DNA of 64,000 nucleotides from Paraburkholderia sp. BL10I2N1. GTDB lineage: Bacteria > Pseudomonadota > Gammaproteobacteria > Burkholderiales > Burkholderiaceae. This document shows positions 7,950 through 17,236 of the stretch, one piece after another; the first letter of the stretch is position 1; the number at the start of each line of letters is the position of its first letter. The translations under genes were made by a program, and so were the position numbers. The notes beneath the pieces were generated by a model. It worked only from the letters and a program-made list of their open reading frames with translations. It was not told the origin of the DNA and did no database searches. The DNA lies in assembly GCF_004361815.1 (NCBI RefSeq), contig NZ_SNWA01000001.1:2108001-2172000 (forward strand). The letters are read 5' to 3'.

Positions 7950-8981
7950 TCAGACGGGGTTCGCGAGATCGGCTGCGCTCGTGAACGAGTCAGCGTAGAA
8001 CTCGTCTTCCGGCAGCCCGTGATGCGCGCTGAAATCGCGCTGGGCCGATTCAACCATCACCGGCGCACCGCACGCGTACACCTGATAGCCCGACAGGTCC
8101 GGCAGATCTTCGATGACGGCGCGATGAACGAAGCCGGTGCGGCCCGTCCAGGCGTCGCTTGCATCCGGCTCGGACAGTACCGGCACGAACTTGAAGTTAG
8201 GAATATCTCGCGCCCACTCTTCGGCGAGTTCCAGCATGTACAGGTCTTTCTTGCGACGCGCGCCCCAGTAAAGCGTCATCGGCCGGTCGATGTTCTTGAA
8301 GATGGCGTGTTCGACGACCGCCTTCAGCGGCGCAAACCCGGTGCCCGAGGCGAGCAGCACGATCGGCTTGTCCGAATCTTCGCGCAGGAAGAACGTGCCG
8401 AGCGGCGCTTCGAAGCGCAGGATGTCACGCTCCTTCATCGTATTGAACACATGGTCGGTGAACACGCCGCCGGGCATCTGACGGATGTGCAGCTCGACCG
8501 GACCCTCGGCGTGCGGCGCATTCGCCATCGAATAGCTGCGGCGCTTGCCGTCTTTCAGGATGAATTCGAGGTACTGGCCGGCGAGATACTGAAGACGCTC
8601 GTTGGCCGGCAACTGGAGTTTCAGCACGATTACATCGTCGGCCTTGCGCTCGATCGTGTTGACGCGGCACGGCAGCTTCTTGACCTGCACATCGCCGACA
8701 CCCGCCACTTCGCGGATATCGATCTCGAGATCGGAGCAGGGCGCAGCACAGCAGAGGAGCGCCATGCCACGGGTTTTCTCATCGTTCGACAGCGCGGACG
8801 ACGAATGCGCGCGCTGTTCGACTTCACCGCTCACGACGGTGCCTTTGCATGACCCGCACGCGCCATTCTTGCAGCCGTACGGCAGACCGATGCCCTGGCG
8901 CAGGGCCGCGATCAACACCGGTTCGTCGGGTTCTACCTGAAACTGCCGGCCGCTTTGCCGGAGCGTTACGTTAAATGCCAT
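7950..8981 (-). CDS. 2Fe-2S ferredoxin-fused flavin/NAD(P)H reductase (CDP-6-deoxy-glucoseen reductase-like)
   Basis: A 343-residue electron-transfer protein. Residues 1-90 form a plant-type [2Fe-2S] ferredoxin (C37, C42, C45 and C77 or C78); residues 100-200 an FAD domain with RRSYSMANAP; residues 205-335 an NAD(P) domain with LASGTGFAPLKAVVEHAI and the terminal EDEFYADSF. Such proteins are usually annotated as CDP-6-deoxy-delta-3,4-glucoseen reductase (AscD/DdhD), but in Burkholderiaceae there is often no deoxysugar locus nearby, and none is here. A more general reductase role, for example serving an oxygenase, is equally possible. It is divergent from the YeeZ-like gene. Confidence 0.8.
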   Translation of the reverse strand: MAFNVTLRQSGRQFQVEPDEPVLIAALRQGIGLPYGCKNGACGSCKGTVVSGEVEQRAHSSSALSNDEKTRGMALLCCAAPCSDLEIDIREVAGVGDVQVKKLPCRVNTIERKADDVIVLKLQLPANERLQYLAGQYLEFILKDGKRRSYSMANAPHAEGPVELHIRQMPGGVFTDHVFNTMKERDILRFEAPLGTFFLREDSDKPIVLLASGTGFAPLKAVVEHAIFKNIDRPMTLYWGARRKKDLYMLELAEEWARDIPNFKFVPVLSEPDASDAWTGRTGFVHRAVIEDLPDLSGYQVYACGAPVMVESAQRDFSAHHGLPEDEFYADSFTSAADLANPV

Positions 8982-9048
8982 AAGTCGATCGAAAACGAAA
9001 AGTCGGTAATGAGTGCAAGCCGCGCTTGACGGCTACAATGCGTCCACC

Positions 9049-10089
9049 ATGAAAGCGACACGAATCCTGCGCCGGCCGCGCGTGCTGATCGTCGGTTGTG
9101 GCGATGTCGGCATGCGCTGCGTCGAAGTTCTGCGACCGCACGCGCACATTTTTGCCCTGACAACTCAGGCCGCGCGCTGCGCCGAACTGCGCGCCGCGGG
9201 CACCACACCGCTCGTCGGCGATCTCGATGTACGCCGCAGCCTGAAACGCCTTGCGGGGCTCGCGCCAACCGTGCTGCATCTGGCGCCACCACAAAAGACC
9301 GGCGAAGACGACCGCCGCACCCGCGCACTGCTCGCCGCGCTCACATCGCCGCGCGTCCGGCCTGCACGTGGTGCCGTGACACCGGTAGTGCCGGTTGCGC
9401 GGTTGCGTCGTGCGCGCGCTGCATGGATGGAACGCGAAACAAGCCACATTGTACCCGACGGGGGTGGCCGGCTCGCCCGTTCACCCGCCCCGTTGCACAT
9501 CGTCTATGCAAGCACGACGGGCGTCTACGGCGACTGTGGCGGCGCGTGGATCGACGAAACCCGCGAGGTGCGGCCGGCCAGCGCGCGGGCGAGGCGCCGC
9601 GTGTCGGCCGAACAGCAGTTGCGGCGAGCGACGGCGCGCGGTTCGGTCGCGGCCGCCATCGCGAGGATTCCCGGGATTTACGCGACGAACCGCTTGCCGC
9701 TCGGCAGGCTGGAAAGGGGCACGCCCGCCCTGATCGATGCGCAAGACGTCTACACGGGCCACATCCACGCCGACGATCTCGCGGCGATTCTCGTGCGCAT
9801 GGCGACCCGCGGCCGACCGTCACGAGTCGTTCACGCGTCGGACGATACTGAACTGAAGATGGGGGAATATTTCGATGTCGTCGCGGATGCTTACGGCCTT
9901 CCACGCGCGCCGCGCATCACGCGCGACGAGGCTGAGCAGCAACTCGAACCGATGCTGCTGTCGTTCATGCGCGAATCGCGACGTCTTCGCAACACGCGGA
10001 TAAAGCGCGAACTGGGGGTACGTCTGCGGTATCCGACGGTCGCTGATTTCCTGAACTCGAGAAAACCCTGGACGCGGCCCCGCCCGTGA
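9049..10089 (+). CDS. NAD(P)-dependent epimerase/dehydratase-like protein (YeeZ-like)
   Basis: A 346-residue extended short-chain dehydrogenase fold. The dinucleotide motif VLIVGCGDVGMR (GCGDVG at about residues 16-21) is followed by VLHLAPP. YASTTGVYGDCGGAWIDE has the Ser-Thr-X-Val-Tyr-Gly pattern of YeeZ-type proteins, and RIPGIYA and HIHADDLA complete the family signature. An Arg/Pro-rich insertion at about residues 100-145 is unusual. No substrate can be given. The ATG at 9049 leaves 67 bases to the divergent reductase gene. The YKMVPP-type catalytic YxxxK is not evident, so it may bind nucleotide without sugar epimerase activity. Confidence 0.75.
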   Translation: MKATRILRRPRVLIVGCGDVGMRCVEVLRPHAHIFALTTQAARCAELRAAGTTPLVGDLDVRRSLKRLAGLAPTVLHLAPPQKTGEDDRRTRALLAALTSPRVRPARGAVTPVVPVARLRRARAAWMERETSHIVPDGGGRLARSPAPLHIVYASTTGVYGDCGGAWIDETREVRPASARARRRVSAEQQLRRATARGSVAAAIARIPGIYATNRLPLGRLERGTPALIDAQDVYTGHIHADDLAAILVRMATRGRPSRVVHASDDTELKMGEYFDVVADAYGLPRAPRITRDEAEQQLEPMLLSFMRESRRLRNTRIKRELGVRLRYPTVADFLNSRKPWTRPRP

Positions 10090-10118
10090 GATCAGCTTCG
10101 CCACGAGCCTGCGGCTGG

Positions 10119-10307
10119 TCAGGTGATGGCCGGTAGTGCTTCCAGAAGCAGGAAACACAGAAGCGCACCGATCAGTACCCCGATGAGATTCGGATGATAT
10201 CGATGCCGCACATGCATCACCACCAGCAGACCGGCGATGACGGCTACCGCGGCACATACGAACACAATCATCGTGGTCGAAATTTCATAACCCTCATGGA
10301 TGATCAT
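10119..10307 (-). CDS. Small membrane protein, function unknown
   Basis: A 62-residue protein with two predicted membrane helices, about residues 13-33 (IVFVCAAVAVIAGLLVVM) and 41-58 (LIGVLIGALLCFLLLEAL). A short basic hinge HVRHRYHP lies between them. I accept it as real because a very strong aaggaggggg lies seven to eight bases before the ATG and it fills the gap between two genes. I recognise no family. A hairpin or gene pair partner is not evident; it may be monocistronic. Confidence 0.6.
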   Translation of the reverse strand: MIIHEGYEISTTMIVFVCAAVAVIAGLLVVMHVRHRYHPNLIGVLIGALLCFLLLEALPAIT

Positions 10308-10510
10308 GGCGCCCCCTCCTTCAATACCCTTTTTAATCTTTGTTTAATTGAGTATAGAGGGAGTTGTAAGGAAGAGCATGCTGCGGCGCAGCGCCACGGG
10401 CGCCTTTTGCGGCGGGAGTGTGGGGCATGCAACGCAATGCCGGTGCGATGACGCCAAAGGGGCATTGGAGTGACGGGGCACGGCGGCGTCATACCGTCCG
10501 GCCTGGGTGT

Positions 10511-11215
10511 TTACCCCGTACGCAATGCGTCAAGATCCGCTTCATCGAGCCATTGCCAGGCGCCTTCGGCAAGCGTCGCAGGTAGCGCAAAGCCGCCGAT
10601 CCGTTCGCGATGCAAGGCCTCCACGCGGTTGCCTGCAGCCGCGACCATCCGCTTGACCTGATGATATTTGCCTTCAAGTACGGTCAGTTCGAGCGCTTGA
10701 TCGCTGCGCGCGTGCGCCGCAAGCGCGGCGATCGGCTTCGGTTCGCCGTGCAACAGCACGCCGCTGCGTAACGCGTCGAGTTGCACATCGTCGAGCGGAT
10801 GGCGGGTGGTCGCAATATATACCTTCGGCACCTTGCGCTTCGGCGACGCCATGGCGTGAACGAACTGGCCGTCGTCGGAGAGGAGCAGCAGGCCCGTCGT
10901 GTCCTGATCGAGACGGCCGACGCACTGGACACTGCGCGTCGCGAACTGCGGCGGGAGCAGACTGAAGACGCTCAGATGATGCTGTGGCTCGCGCGAGCAT
11001 TCGTAGCCAGCGGGCTTGTTGAGCAGAATGTAGGCGTGCTCGCGATAGCGCCAGGCCGTACCGTCGACGACGAACGTCAGCGTCCCGGTATCGAACTCTG
11101 CGTCGGGGTCGGTGCAGACGGATCCTTCGATCGTCACGCGACCGTCCACAACGAGTGCGCGGCATTGGCGCCGTGAACCGAAACCTTGGGAGAAGAGAAC
11201 GCGTTCGAGATTCAT
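10511..11215 (-). CDS. rsuA: 16S rRNA pseudouridine(516) synthase-type enzyme
   Basis: A 234-residue pseudouridine synthase of the RsuA/RluB/E/F family, which isomerises a specific uridine in rRNA. Residues 1-45 form an S4-like RNA-binding domain (LERVLFSQGFGSRRQCRALV). The catalytic motif GRLDQDTTGLLLLSDDG contains the nucleophile Asp103, and KYHQVKRMVAAAGNRV is the C-terminal family motif. Length and the VLFSQGFGSR start favour RsuA over the 23S enzymes, but RluE-type specificity cannot be excluded. The frame is open further upstream; I chose the ATG at 11215. It lies downstream of proV with a large inverted repeat in the gap. Confidence 0.85.
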   Translation of the reverse strand: MNLERVLFSQGFGSRRQCRALVVDGRVTIEGSVCTDPDAEFDTGTLTFVVDGTAWRYREHAYILLNKPAGYECSREPQHHLSVFSLLPPQFATRSVQCVGRLDQDTTGLLLLSDDGQFVHAMASPKRKVPKVYIATTRHPLDDVQLDALRSGVLLHGEPKPIAALAAHARSDQALELTVLEGKYHQVKRMVAAAGNRVEALHRERIGGFALPATLAEGAWQWLDEADLDALRTG

Positions 11216-11241
11216 TGAAGTGCAGGTGAGCGGCAGGGTGC

Positions 11242-11284
11242 AATGCATGCGATGGACCACATGGTCCATCGCATCGCGTGCATT
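11242..11284. repeat. Large inverted repeat between proV and rsuA
   Basis: A perfect 11-base dyad, tgcgatggacc (11248-11258) and ggtccatcgca (11263-11273), has a four-base loop. Outer arms aatgca (11242-11247) and tgcatt (11279-11284) extend it past a five-base bulge. There is no T run, so it is not a plain terminator. It may be an operator or an RNA stem ahead of rsuA. Confidence 0.7.
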
Positions 11285-11349
11285 CTACCCGGCGTGCGGC
11301 ATTAGCCGACCGGCCGTTCCCGGCTCAACGATACGAACGTCGCATCCAT

Positions 11350-12171
11350 TCAATGCACGCCCGCACGCCGTTCGACGAAGCGCCGCACATAGTCGTCGGC
11401 CGGCTTCGTGAGGATTTCGTTCGGTGTGCCTTCCTGCACCAGCGTGCCGTCGCGCAGGATCGCAATGCGGTTGCCGATCCGCAATGCCTCGTCGAGATCG
11501 TGCGTGATGAACACGATCGTCTTGTTGAGCGTCGCCTGCAGCTGCAGCAACTGGTCCTGCATTTCCGTGCGGATCAGCGGATCGAGTGCCGAGAACGCTT
11601 CGTCCATCAACAGCACGTCGGTATCGGCGGCCAGCGCGCGAGCGAGGCCAACGCGCTGCCGCATCCCACCCGACAGTTCGTCAGGATAGTGCTCGCCGTA
11701 ACCGTCGAGCCCGACCTTGCCGAGCCAGGTGCGCGCCTTCTCATACGCTTCGGCCTTGCTCTCGCCGCGCGTGCGGAGCGCGTAAGCGGTGTTGTCCAGC
11801 ACGGTCTGATGCGGCAGAAGACCGAAGTTCTGGAACACCATGCTGATCTTGTAGCGCCGCAGTTCGCGCAGGCCGCGCGCATCGAGTTTGATGACGTCCG
11901 AGCCGTCGATCACGATCTCGCCCGCCGTCGGTTCGATCAGCCGGTTGAAGTGCCGCACGAGCGTCGACTTGCCCGAGCCGGACAATCCCATGATCACGTA
12001 GATCTCGCCAGAGCCGATGCTGAGACTCACGTCGTTCAGGCCGACGTTGCAGCCGGTTTGTGCCAGCACTTCGGCCTTGGATTGCCCGCTTCTCAACAGG
12101 TCGAGCACACGCGCGTGGCCGGCTTCGTGACCGAAGAGCTTGTAGACGTGTTTCACTTCTATCGCTGCCAT
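11350..12171 (-). CDS. proV: Glycine betaine/proline-type ABC transporter ATPase
   Basis: A 273-residue ATPase of the ProV/OpuA family. Walker A is GLSGSGKST (residues 62-70), the signature [15 protein letters not shown] and Walker [13 protein letters not shown]. The N-terminal region with [18 protein letters not shown] is characteristic of ProV. It stops where E. coli ProV (400 residues) continues into tandem CBS domains, so the ionic-strength sensor is missing. The transporter may therefore serve uptake for catabolism more than osmotic stress. The ATG has aggag upstream. The gene lies 13 bases after proW. Confidence 0.92.
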   Translation of the reverse strand: MAAIEVKHVYKLFGHEAGHARVLDLLRSGQSKAEVLAQTGCNVGLNDVSLSIGSGEIYVIMGLSGSGKSTLVRHFNRLIEPTAGEIVIDGSDVIKLDARGLRELRRYKISMVFQNFGLLPHQTVLDNTAYALRTRGESKAEAYEKARTWLGKVGLDGYGEHYPDELSGGMRQRVGLARALAADTDVLLMDEAFSALDPLIRTEMQDQLLQLQATLNKTIVFITHDLDEALRIGNRIAILRDGTLVQEGTPNEILTKPADDYVRRFVERRAGVH

Positions 12172-12184
12172 GTCGTGCTCCTGA

Positions 12185-13159
12185 TTACTTCGCCACGCGG
12201 GTTTCGAGGCCGCTTTCCGTATCGCCCGCGGCGTCATCTGCGCGTTCCGTGCGACCGGTTCGATAAGGCACGCGCGAGGCAGCTCTCGCCTTGCGCTTCT
12301 GCGCGATTAGCCGGCGTTGGCGCCGATCCTGACCATAGCCCTGACTGATCCGGTCGATCACGATAGCCAGAATCACGATGGCAATACCCGCCTGCATCCC
12401 CTTGCCGACGTCAAGTGTCTGAATGCCCGCAAGCACGTCTTCACCGAGGCCGCGCGAACCGATCATCGACGCGATCACGACCATCGAAAGGGCCATCATC
12501 GTCGTCTGGTTGATCCCCGCCATAATGCTCGGGCGTGCGAGCGGCAATTGCACATTGACAAGCAACTGCCAGCGCGTCGTGCCGAAGGCGCGCGCCGCTT
12601 CGACCACATCGGCGTCGACATAGCGGATGCCGAGATCGGTCAGGCGGATGAGCGGCGGCAGCGCGTAGATGATCGTCGCGAGAATCGCGGGCACCTTGCC
12701 GAGACCGAACAGCATGAGCACCGGAATCAGGTACACGAAGCTCGGCAGCGTCTGCATGATGTCGAGCACCGGCAGCAGGATGCGCCGCAGCCACGCGCTA
12801 CGCGATGTGAGAATGCCAAGCGGCACGCCGAGGATCACCGACAGCACCGTCGCGACCAGCATCAGCGCGAGCGTTTGCATCAGCTTGTCCCACAGCCCGA
12901 AGCAGCCGATTGCGTAAAGCAGCAGCACGAAAAAGCCCGCGATGCCGAGACGCCGCGTCGCGTTCCAGGTGATCGCGCCGACGGCGAGCAGGATGAGCCA
13001 CGCGGGCATCGCACGCAGCGCGCCTTCGAGCGGCACGAGCACATAGCGCAGCAAGGCGGTGCTGAAATCGTGAAAGCTGTCGCCGTAACTGGCGACGAAC
13101 GATTGCACGTGATCGTTCACCCAGTCGGCGATCGAAAGATGGAAGAAGATTGAATTCAT
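12185..13159 (-). CDS. proW: Glycine betaine/proline-type ABC transporter permease
   Basis: A 324-residue membrane subunit. The N-terminal [21 protein letters not shown] is the amphipathic region seen in ProW; several membrane helices follow. The binding-protein-dependent loop is [11 protein letters not shown]..., with [18 protein letters not shown] and the EAA-like segment [16 protein letters not shown]. The C-terminal ~35 residues are strongly basic ([16 protein letters not shown]). A ggaggg precedes the ATG. It is followed by proV and preceded by proX with a stem-loop between. Confidence 0.92.
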   Translation of the reverse strand: MNSIFFHLSIADWVNDHVQSFVASYGDSFHDFSTALLRYVLVPLEGALRAMPAWLILLAVGAITWNATRRLGIAGFFVLLLYAIGCFGLWDKLMQTLALMLVATVLSVILGVPLGILTSRSAWLRRILLPVLDIMQTLPSFVYLIPVLMLFGLGKVPAILATIIYALPPLIRLTDLGIRYVDADVVEAARAFGTTRWQLLVNVQLPLARPSIMAGINQTTMMALSMVVIASMIGSRGLGEDVLAGIQTLDVGKGMQAGIAIVILAIVIDRISQGYGQDRRQRRLIAQKRKARAASRVPYRTGRTERADDAAGDTESGLETRVAK

Positions 13160-13174
13160 GATGAGCCCTCCGGG

Positions 13175-13215
13175 GCGCGTGAACGGACGGCGGACAGCGC
13201 CATCCGTTCACGCGC
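13175..13215 (-). repeat. Stem-loop between proX and proW
   Basis: A perfect 13-base-pair stem (gcgcgtgaacgga 13175-13187 with tccgttcacgcgc 13203-13215) has a 15-base loop and no T run. It lies in the 78-base gap between the binding-protein and permease genes, where such stems often protect the upstream mRNA from 3'-exonucleases. Confidence 0.7.
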
Positions 13216-13237
13216 AAAGCGTCGTTACGTCGACGGA

Positions 13238-14278
13238 TCAGGCGCCCGCCAGCGCGGCTTGCACCTTCTGTGCGACGTCGTTCGGCACCCATGCCTTCCA
13301 CATCTCAGGGTGATCGCGCAGGAACTGCTTCGCCATCGTCGGTCCATCGATCTTCTTCGTCGTCATCTCGAGGATGGTCTTGTTCAGAAAGTCCATCGGG
13401 AAGCTGATTTTCGAATACGTCGTCATCAGTTCCGGCTCGGCCTGATAGAAAGGTGCCGATACGCCGACCTTCAGATGCGAGACCAGATACGACGACGCGC
13501 ACTGCGAAGCGCTGTTATCCGCGCGCAGGGTCTCCCAGCACTTCTGGTCGAACGGCGGCATCTTCAGCTGCACGAATTTGTACTTCGCCATCAATGCTGC
13601 CGGCTCCCAGTAGTAAAACAGGATTGGCTTGCCGCGTTCGTACGCCGATGCAATCGCTGCGTCGAGCGCCGCGCCCGTGCCCGGGCGGAAGTCGGTGTAG
13701 GTATCGTCGAGCTTCAGCACCGTCAGCAAGCGGCGGTTCACCCGCTCGCAATCCCAGCCGGACGGACAGTTCAGGAAGCGGCCCTTGCCCGGTTCCTCAT
13801 CGTCCTGAAACACGTCCTTGTACTTCGGCAGGTCGGCGACTGACGTCAGGTTCGGGGCGAGTGGCTTGAGGTTGCGCTTCGCATCGCCCTTGACCACATA
13901 CTCGGGTACAAACCAGCCTTCGTTCGTGCCGCCCGGCAGCGTGTCGCCGATCAGCTTGACGTGATTGTCCGCGACCGCTTTCGCGATGATCTCCGAGCGG
14001 CCGGTCCATTGCTCTGACCAGACCTGGAGATCGTTGCGCGACAGCGCGGTTTCGGTCGCCGCGGTACTGCCCGGCACGCTATCGGTGGTGCAGCCGTAGC
14101 CCTTCTCCGTGATGAAGCGCAGCACTTCCGACGTGAATGAACCGCTCTCCCACGTTACGCCGGCGAAATGCACCGGCTTGCCGCTCGAACACCAACTGCC
14201 CGCATGCGCGGCGGCCGGCCATATCGACGCCGTGGCGAATGCGACGCAGGCCGCGCGCATCCATGGTTTGATCTTCAT
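13238..14278 (-). CDS. proX: Glycine betaine/proline-type ABC transporter substrate-binding protein
   Basis: A 346-residue periplasmic protein of the ProX/OpuAC type. A signal peptide ends near AAAHA at residue 26. The mature part starts GSWCSSGKPVHFAGVTWESG; paired cysteines and several Trp residues suit a ligand cage for quaternary ammonium compounds. The ATG at 14278 has aggag upstream; the longer open frame overlaps the preceding gene and lacks a signal sequence. The next gene upstream (56 bases) is an enolase-superfamily enzyme, so the ligand may be a compound that this enzyme processes and not simply glycine betaine. Confidence 0.88.
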   Translation of the reverse strand: MKIKPWMRAACVAFATASIWPAAAHAGSWCSSGKPVHFAGVTWESGSFTSEVLRFITEKGYGCTTDSVPGSTAATETALSRNDLQVWSEQWTGRSEIIAKAVADNHVKLIGDTLPGGTNEGWFVPEYVVKGDAKRNLKPLAPNLTSVADLPKYKDVFQDDEEPGKGRFLNCPSGWDCERVNRRLLTVLKLDDTYTDFRPGTGAALDAAIASAYERGKPILFYYWEPAALMAKYKFVQLKMPPFDQKCWETLRADNSASQCASSYLVSHLKVGVSAPFYQAEPELMTTYSKISFPMDFLNKTILEMTTKKIDGPTMAKQFLRDHPEMWKAWVPNDVAQKVQAALAGA

Positions 14279-14334
14279 GCCTGTCTCCTGTTTATGGAAT
14301 TGGTTTGTTTGTGCGTTTGTCTCTGCAGGACGGC

Positions 14335-15474
14335 TCAGGTATAGGTACTGAGCGCTCCCCGTGTTGCTTCCAGCGCGGCCTCGTCGATCGTGAGGCCGAG
14401 GCCCGGCGCGTCGGACAGATTCAGCCAGCCCTCGCTGTCGATGTCGATCGGGTGTTCCAGCATGAAATCGCGCCGCTCGATCGACCATTCCGACGGATCG
14501 TACGGAAACTCGATGAACGGCGCGGACGCTGCGCCAGCCGTCAGATGGAGGTTCGCCGCGAGACCGATACCATTGCCCCACGTGTGCGGCGTGAAAACCT
14601 TGCCACGAGTCTCGACGGCCTCGGCGAGGCGCCGCAGCCCTTCCATGCCGAGCGTGCACGCGACGTCCGGCTGGAACACATCAAGACATTCGCGCTCCAG
14701 CAACGCGTCGAACTCATAGCGCTCGCGCGTCAGTTCGCCGCCGGCGATGCGCAGCGACGTCGCGCGGCGCAGCTTCGTATAGCCTTCGTAGTCGCCGCGA
14801 TAGAGCGGCTCTTCCATCCAGTAGACGTTGTGCCTTTCCAGCTCACGGGCGACATTGAGCGCCTCGCTGAAGGTCCACGGCGCGGCGGTGTCCCACGGCA
14901 TGCGCCAGCCCTGGTTGCAGTCCACCATCAGCTCCAGCCGGTTGCCCACCGCCGCCCGCACGGCGGCGAGCGCGGCGAAATCTTGATCCAGGCTTGAGCG
15001 GCCGAAGCGGATCTTCAATGCCGGAAAGCCGCGCGACGCAACATGCAGCGCCAACTTCGCCATCTCGTCCGGGTGGCGATGCACACCGCTTGACGCGTAG
15101 GCGCGCACGCGGCGGCTGCGACCGCCCGCAAGCTTCCAGCAAGGTTCGCCGCGAATCTTGCCGGCCAGATCCCACAGTGCGATATCGAGCGGCCAGGGCC
15201 GGCCCGCGTGGAAACCGATGTTGTCGAGCACCGCGCTATGCCGCACGAGGTCGAGCGGGTCGGTGCCGATGAAGAGGTGCTGATAGTCGGCAAAGCCGTA
15301 CATCGCGTCACCGGAGCCGATACCGACGTGGCCGGCGTCGTCGGTCACCCGCACGATCGTCGCGGGAAACTTGCGGCGCGGCTGGCTATCCCACGACGCC
15401 GGGAAGGGCGGGTCGAGTTCCAGCTGGTGGTGCGTTACATCGATCCGGGCGATGCGGGTTGCTTCACGACTCAT
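14335..15474 (-). CDS. Enolase-superfamily enzyme, mandelate racemase subgroup
   Basis: A 379-residue protein with an N-terminal capping domain and a C-terminal barrel. Visible catalytic parts are Lys154-x-Arg156 (ALKIRFGR), metal ligands Asp185 (MVDCNQGW), Glu221 ([14 protein letters not shown]) and Glu247 (IAGGE), and the Asp270/His297 pair ([11 protein letters not shown]). The His-Asp pair places it in the mandelate racemase subgroup (acid-sugar dehydratases and racemases). KxR instead of the common KxK means the substrate cannot be guessed. It is probably first in an operon with proXWV and is divergent from a MocR regulator, so its substrate is likely what the transporter brings in. Confidence 0.85.
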   Translation of the reverse strand: MSREATRIARIDVTHHQLELDPPFPASWDSQPRRKFPATIVRVTDDAGHVGIGSGDAMYGFADYQHLFIGTDPLDLVRHSAVLDNIGFHAGRPWPLDIALWDLAGKIRGEPCWKLAGGRSRRVRAYASSGVHRHPDEMAKLALHVASRGFPALKIRFGRSSLDQDFAALAAVRAAVGNRLELMVDCNQGWRMPWDTAAPWTFSEALNVARELERHNVYWMEEPLYRGDYEGYTKLRRATSLRIAGGELTRERYEFDALLERECLDVFQPDVACTLGMEGLRRLAEAVETRGKVFTPHTWGNGIGLAANLHLTAGAASAPFIEFPYDPSEWSIERRDFMLEHPIDIDSEGWLNLSDAPGLGLTIDEAALEATRGALSTYT

Positions 15475-15522
15475 TCAGATGCTCCTGAGGCGATGCCGCA
15501 GTGCCGCAAACGCGACGGCACC

Positions 15523-15597
15523 ATTGAAAGACAATGACTGCATCCTATTGAGAGCAAACGAGCAACTCAATCGCTTCAATTAAAGTAAATGACTGCG
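15523..15597. promoter_or_regulatory. Candidate MocR operator region
   Basis: The 185-base divergent gap holds direct repeats: aatgactgc at 15533-15541 and 15589-15597, and attgaaag/attgagag at 15523-15530 and 15547-15554. MocR-type regulators commonly bind direct repeats next to their own gene. The assignment is inference. Confidence 0.3.
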
Positions 15598-15659
15598 TGC
15601 AATTTTCGTGCAATGGTTGCCCATAATGACAATCACACCTTGAAGGAGACCGCCGGATC

Positions 15660-17087
15660 ATGGCGCTCAATGCATGGCTGCCCAGAATCGAGGCGGGCAG
15701 TGACCCCAAATATCAGGTGATTGCACGCGCGTTCGCGCAGGCCATCCTGAACGGCCAGCTGCCGGCGGGAGAAAAACTGCCGCCGCACCGGTCGCTCGCG
15801 AGCGAACTGCACGTGACGACCGGCACGATCAGCCGCGCCTATGCCGAACTCGAACGGCAGGGGCTCGCCAACGCGCGGGTTGGCGACGGCACGTATGTGG
15901 CGCAGGCCCGTGCACGTGAGCTGTCGTCGGGTGCATCGCGGGCCGCGGCGCTTTCCGGCATGCAGGCGACGTCCACGCTGATCGACCTCGGTCAGAACGT
16001 GCCGCAGTCGACTCAAGAAGCCGCTTCGCTGTCGGCGACGCTACGGGATATCGCCAGTGACGAGCAACTCACGGCGACCCTGCTGCAATACGCGCCCGAG
16101 GCGGGCTCGATGCGGCATCGTCTGGCAGGGGCGGCGTGGCTCGCCCGGGCGGGCGCGCCGGCGAGCGCGACACGCGTGCTTGTCACGCAGGGGGCGCAGC
16201 ACGCGCTGGCGTCAGTACTGCGCGCAGTCGCGCGGCCTGGCGACACGGTGCTCGCCGAAGCCGTCAGCTATCCGGGCATCATCGCGCTCGCGCGGCAGTT
16301 GCGGCTGCATCTGGTCGGCGTCGAGATCGACCATGAAGGGCTCGTCCCGGCAGCGCTGGAACTCGCATGCAACTCGCTGCACCCGCGCGCCGTCTTCTGC
16401 CTGCCGACGATCCACAACCCGACTACGGCGACGATGTCGACTGAGCGGCGCGACGCGGTCGCGCAGATTCTGCAGCGCCACGGTGTGCTGCTGATCGAAG
16501 ACCTCGTGCCGGCGATGCTGATGGACGTGCCGCCCGAACCGCTGTCGGTGCGTTTGCCCGAGCAGTCGTTCCTGATTGCGGGGCTGTCGAAGTCGGTGGC
16601 GCCTGGCTTGCGGGTCGGCTATCTGCAGGCGCCGAGCGCGTGGTGCTCGAAGATCGCCGCAGTGATTCGCAGCGACTGCTGGATGACCGCGCCGTTGATG
16701 GCGGAGGTCGTCTCGCGCTGGATCGAAGACGGCGAGATGGAGCGGCTGAACGGGCTGCAACGCGCGCATATCGAGTCGCAGCATGAAATCGCGCGCGAGG
16801 TGCTGGCGGACGTGCCGTACCGGCACGCGGACGCAAGCTCGCATCTGTGGCTGCCCCTGCCCGAGCCTTGGCGGGCGACCGAATTTGCGGCCGCGCTGCG
16901 TCAGGAAGGCGTGCTCGTCAAAACCGCCGACAGCTTCGTGATCGGCCGCAACGCCGCGCCTCACGCGATCCGCATCTGCATGACCGGGGCGTCGTCGACG
17001 GCCGCGCTGACAAGAGCCCTGACGATCATTCGTACCACCCTCGAGCATGGGCTGGAAAGCGGCATGGCTTCTTCGTACGCGCCCTGA
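15660..17087 (+). CDS. MocR-type transcription regulator (GntR DNA-binding domain plus aminotransferase fold)
   Basis: A 475-residue protein. Residues 15-82 are a GntR winged helix (KLPPHRSLASELHVTTGTISRAYAELERQGL), and about 105-465 have the fold-type I aminotransferase domain. PLP would be held by Lys311 in AGLSKSVAPGLRVGYL; NPT at 253-255 and the Asp281 region complete the pocket. Members sense PLP, an amino acid or an amino compound. A strong aaggag precedes the ATG. It is transcribed away from the enolase-family/proXWV operon and is the obvious candidate for its regulator. Confidence 0.9.
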   Translation: MALNAWLPRIEAGSDPKYQVIARAFAQAILNGQLPAGEKLPPHRSLASELHVTTGTISRAYAELERQGLANARVGDGTYVAQARARELSSGASRAAALSGMQATSTLIDLGQNVPQSTQEAASLSATLRDIASDEQLTATLLQYAPEAGSMRHRLAGAAWLARAGAPASATRVLVTQGAQHALASVLRAVARPGDTVLAEAVSYPGIIALARQLRLHLVGVEIDHEGLVPAALELACNSLHPRAVFCLPTIHNPTTATMSTERRDAVAQILQRHGVLLIEDLVPAMLMDVPPEPLSVRLPEQSFLIAGLSKSVAPGLRVGYLQAPSAWCSKIAAVIRSDCWMTAPLMAEVVSRWIEDGEMERLNGLQRAHIESQHEIAREVLADVPYRHADASSHLWLPLPEPWRATEFAAALRQEGVLVKTADSFVIGRNAAPHAIRICMTGASSTAALTRALTIIRTTLEHGLESGMASSYAP

Positions 17088-17236
17088 GTTTGCCCACTGG
17101 ACGTACGCGGCCATTGAATGTTCCGGCAACCTACATGATGTGAGTGGAACATCGCAGCGAATAACTGAGCAAGAACCGGAGCGCCACGGCTGACCGATGC
17201 GGTGACGATGACTTCATCGTCACAGGAGGTCACCCG

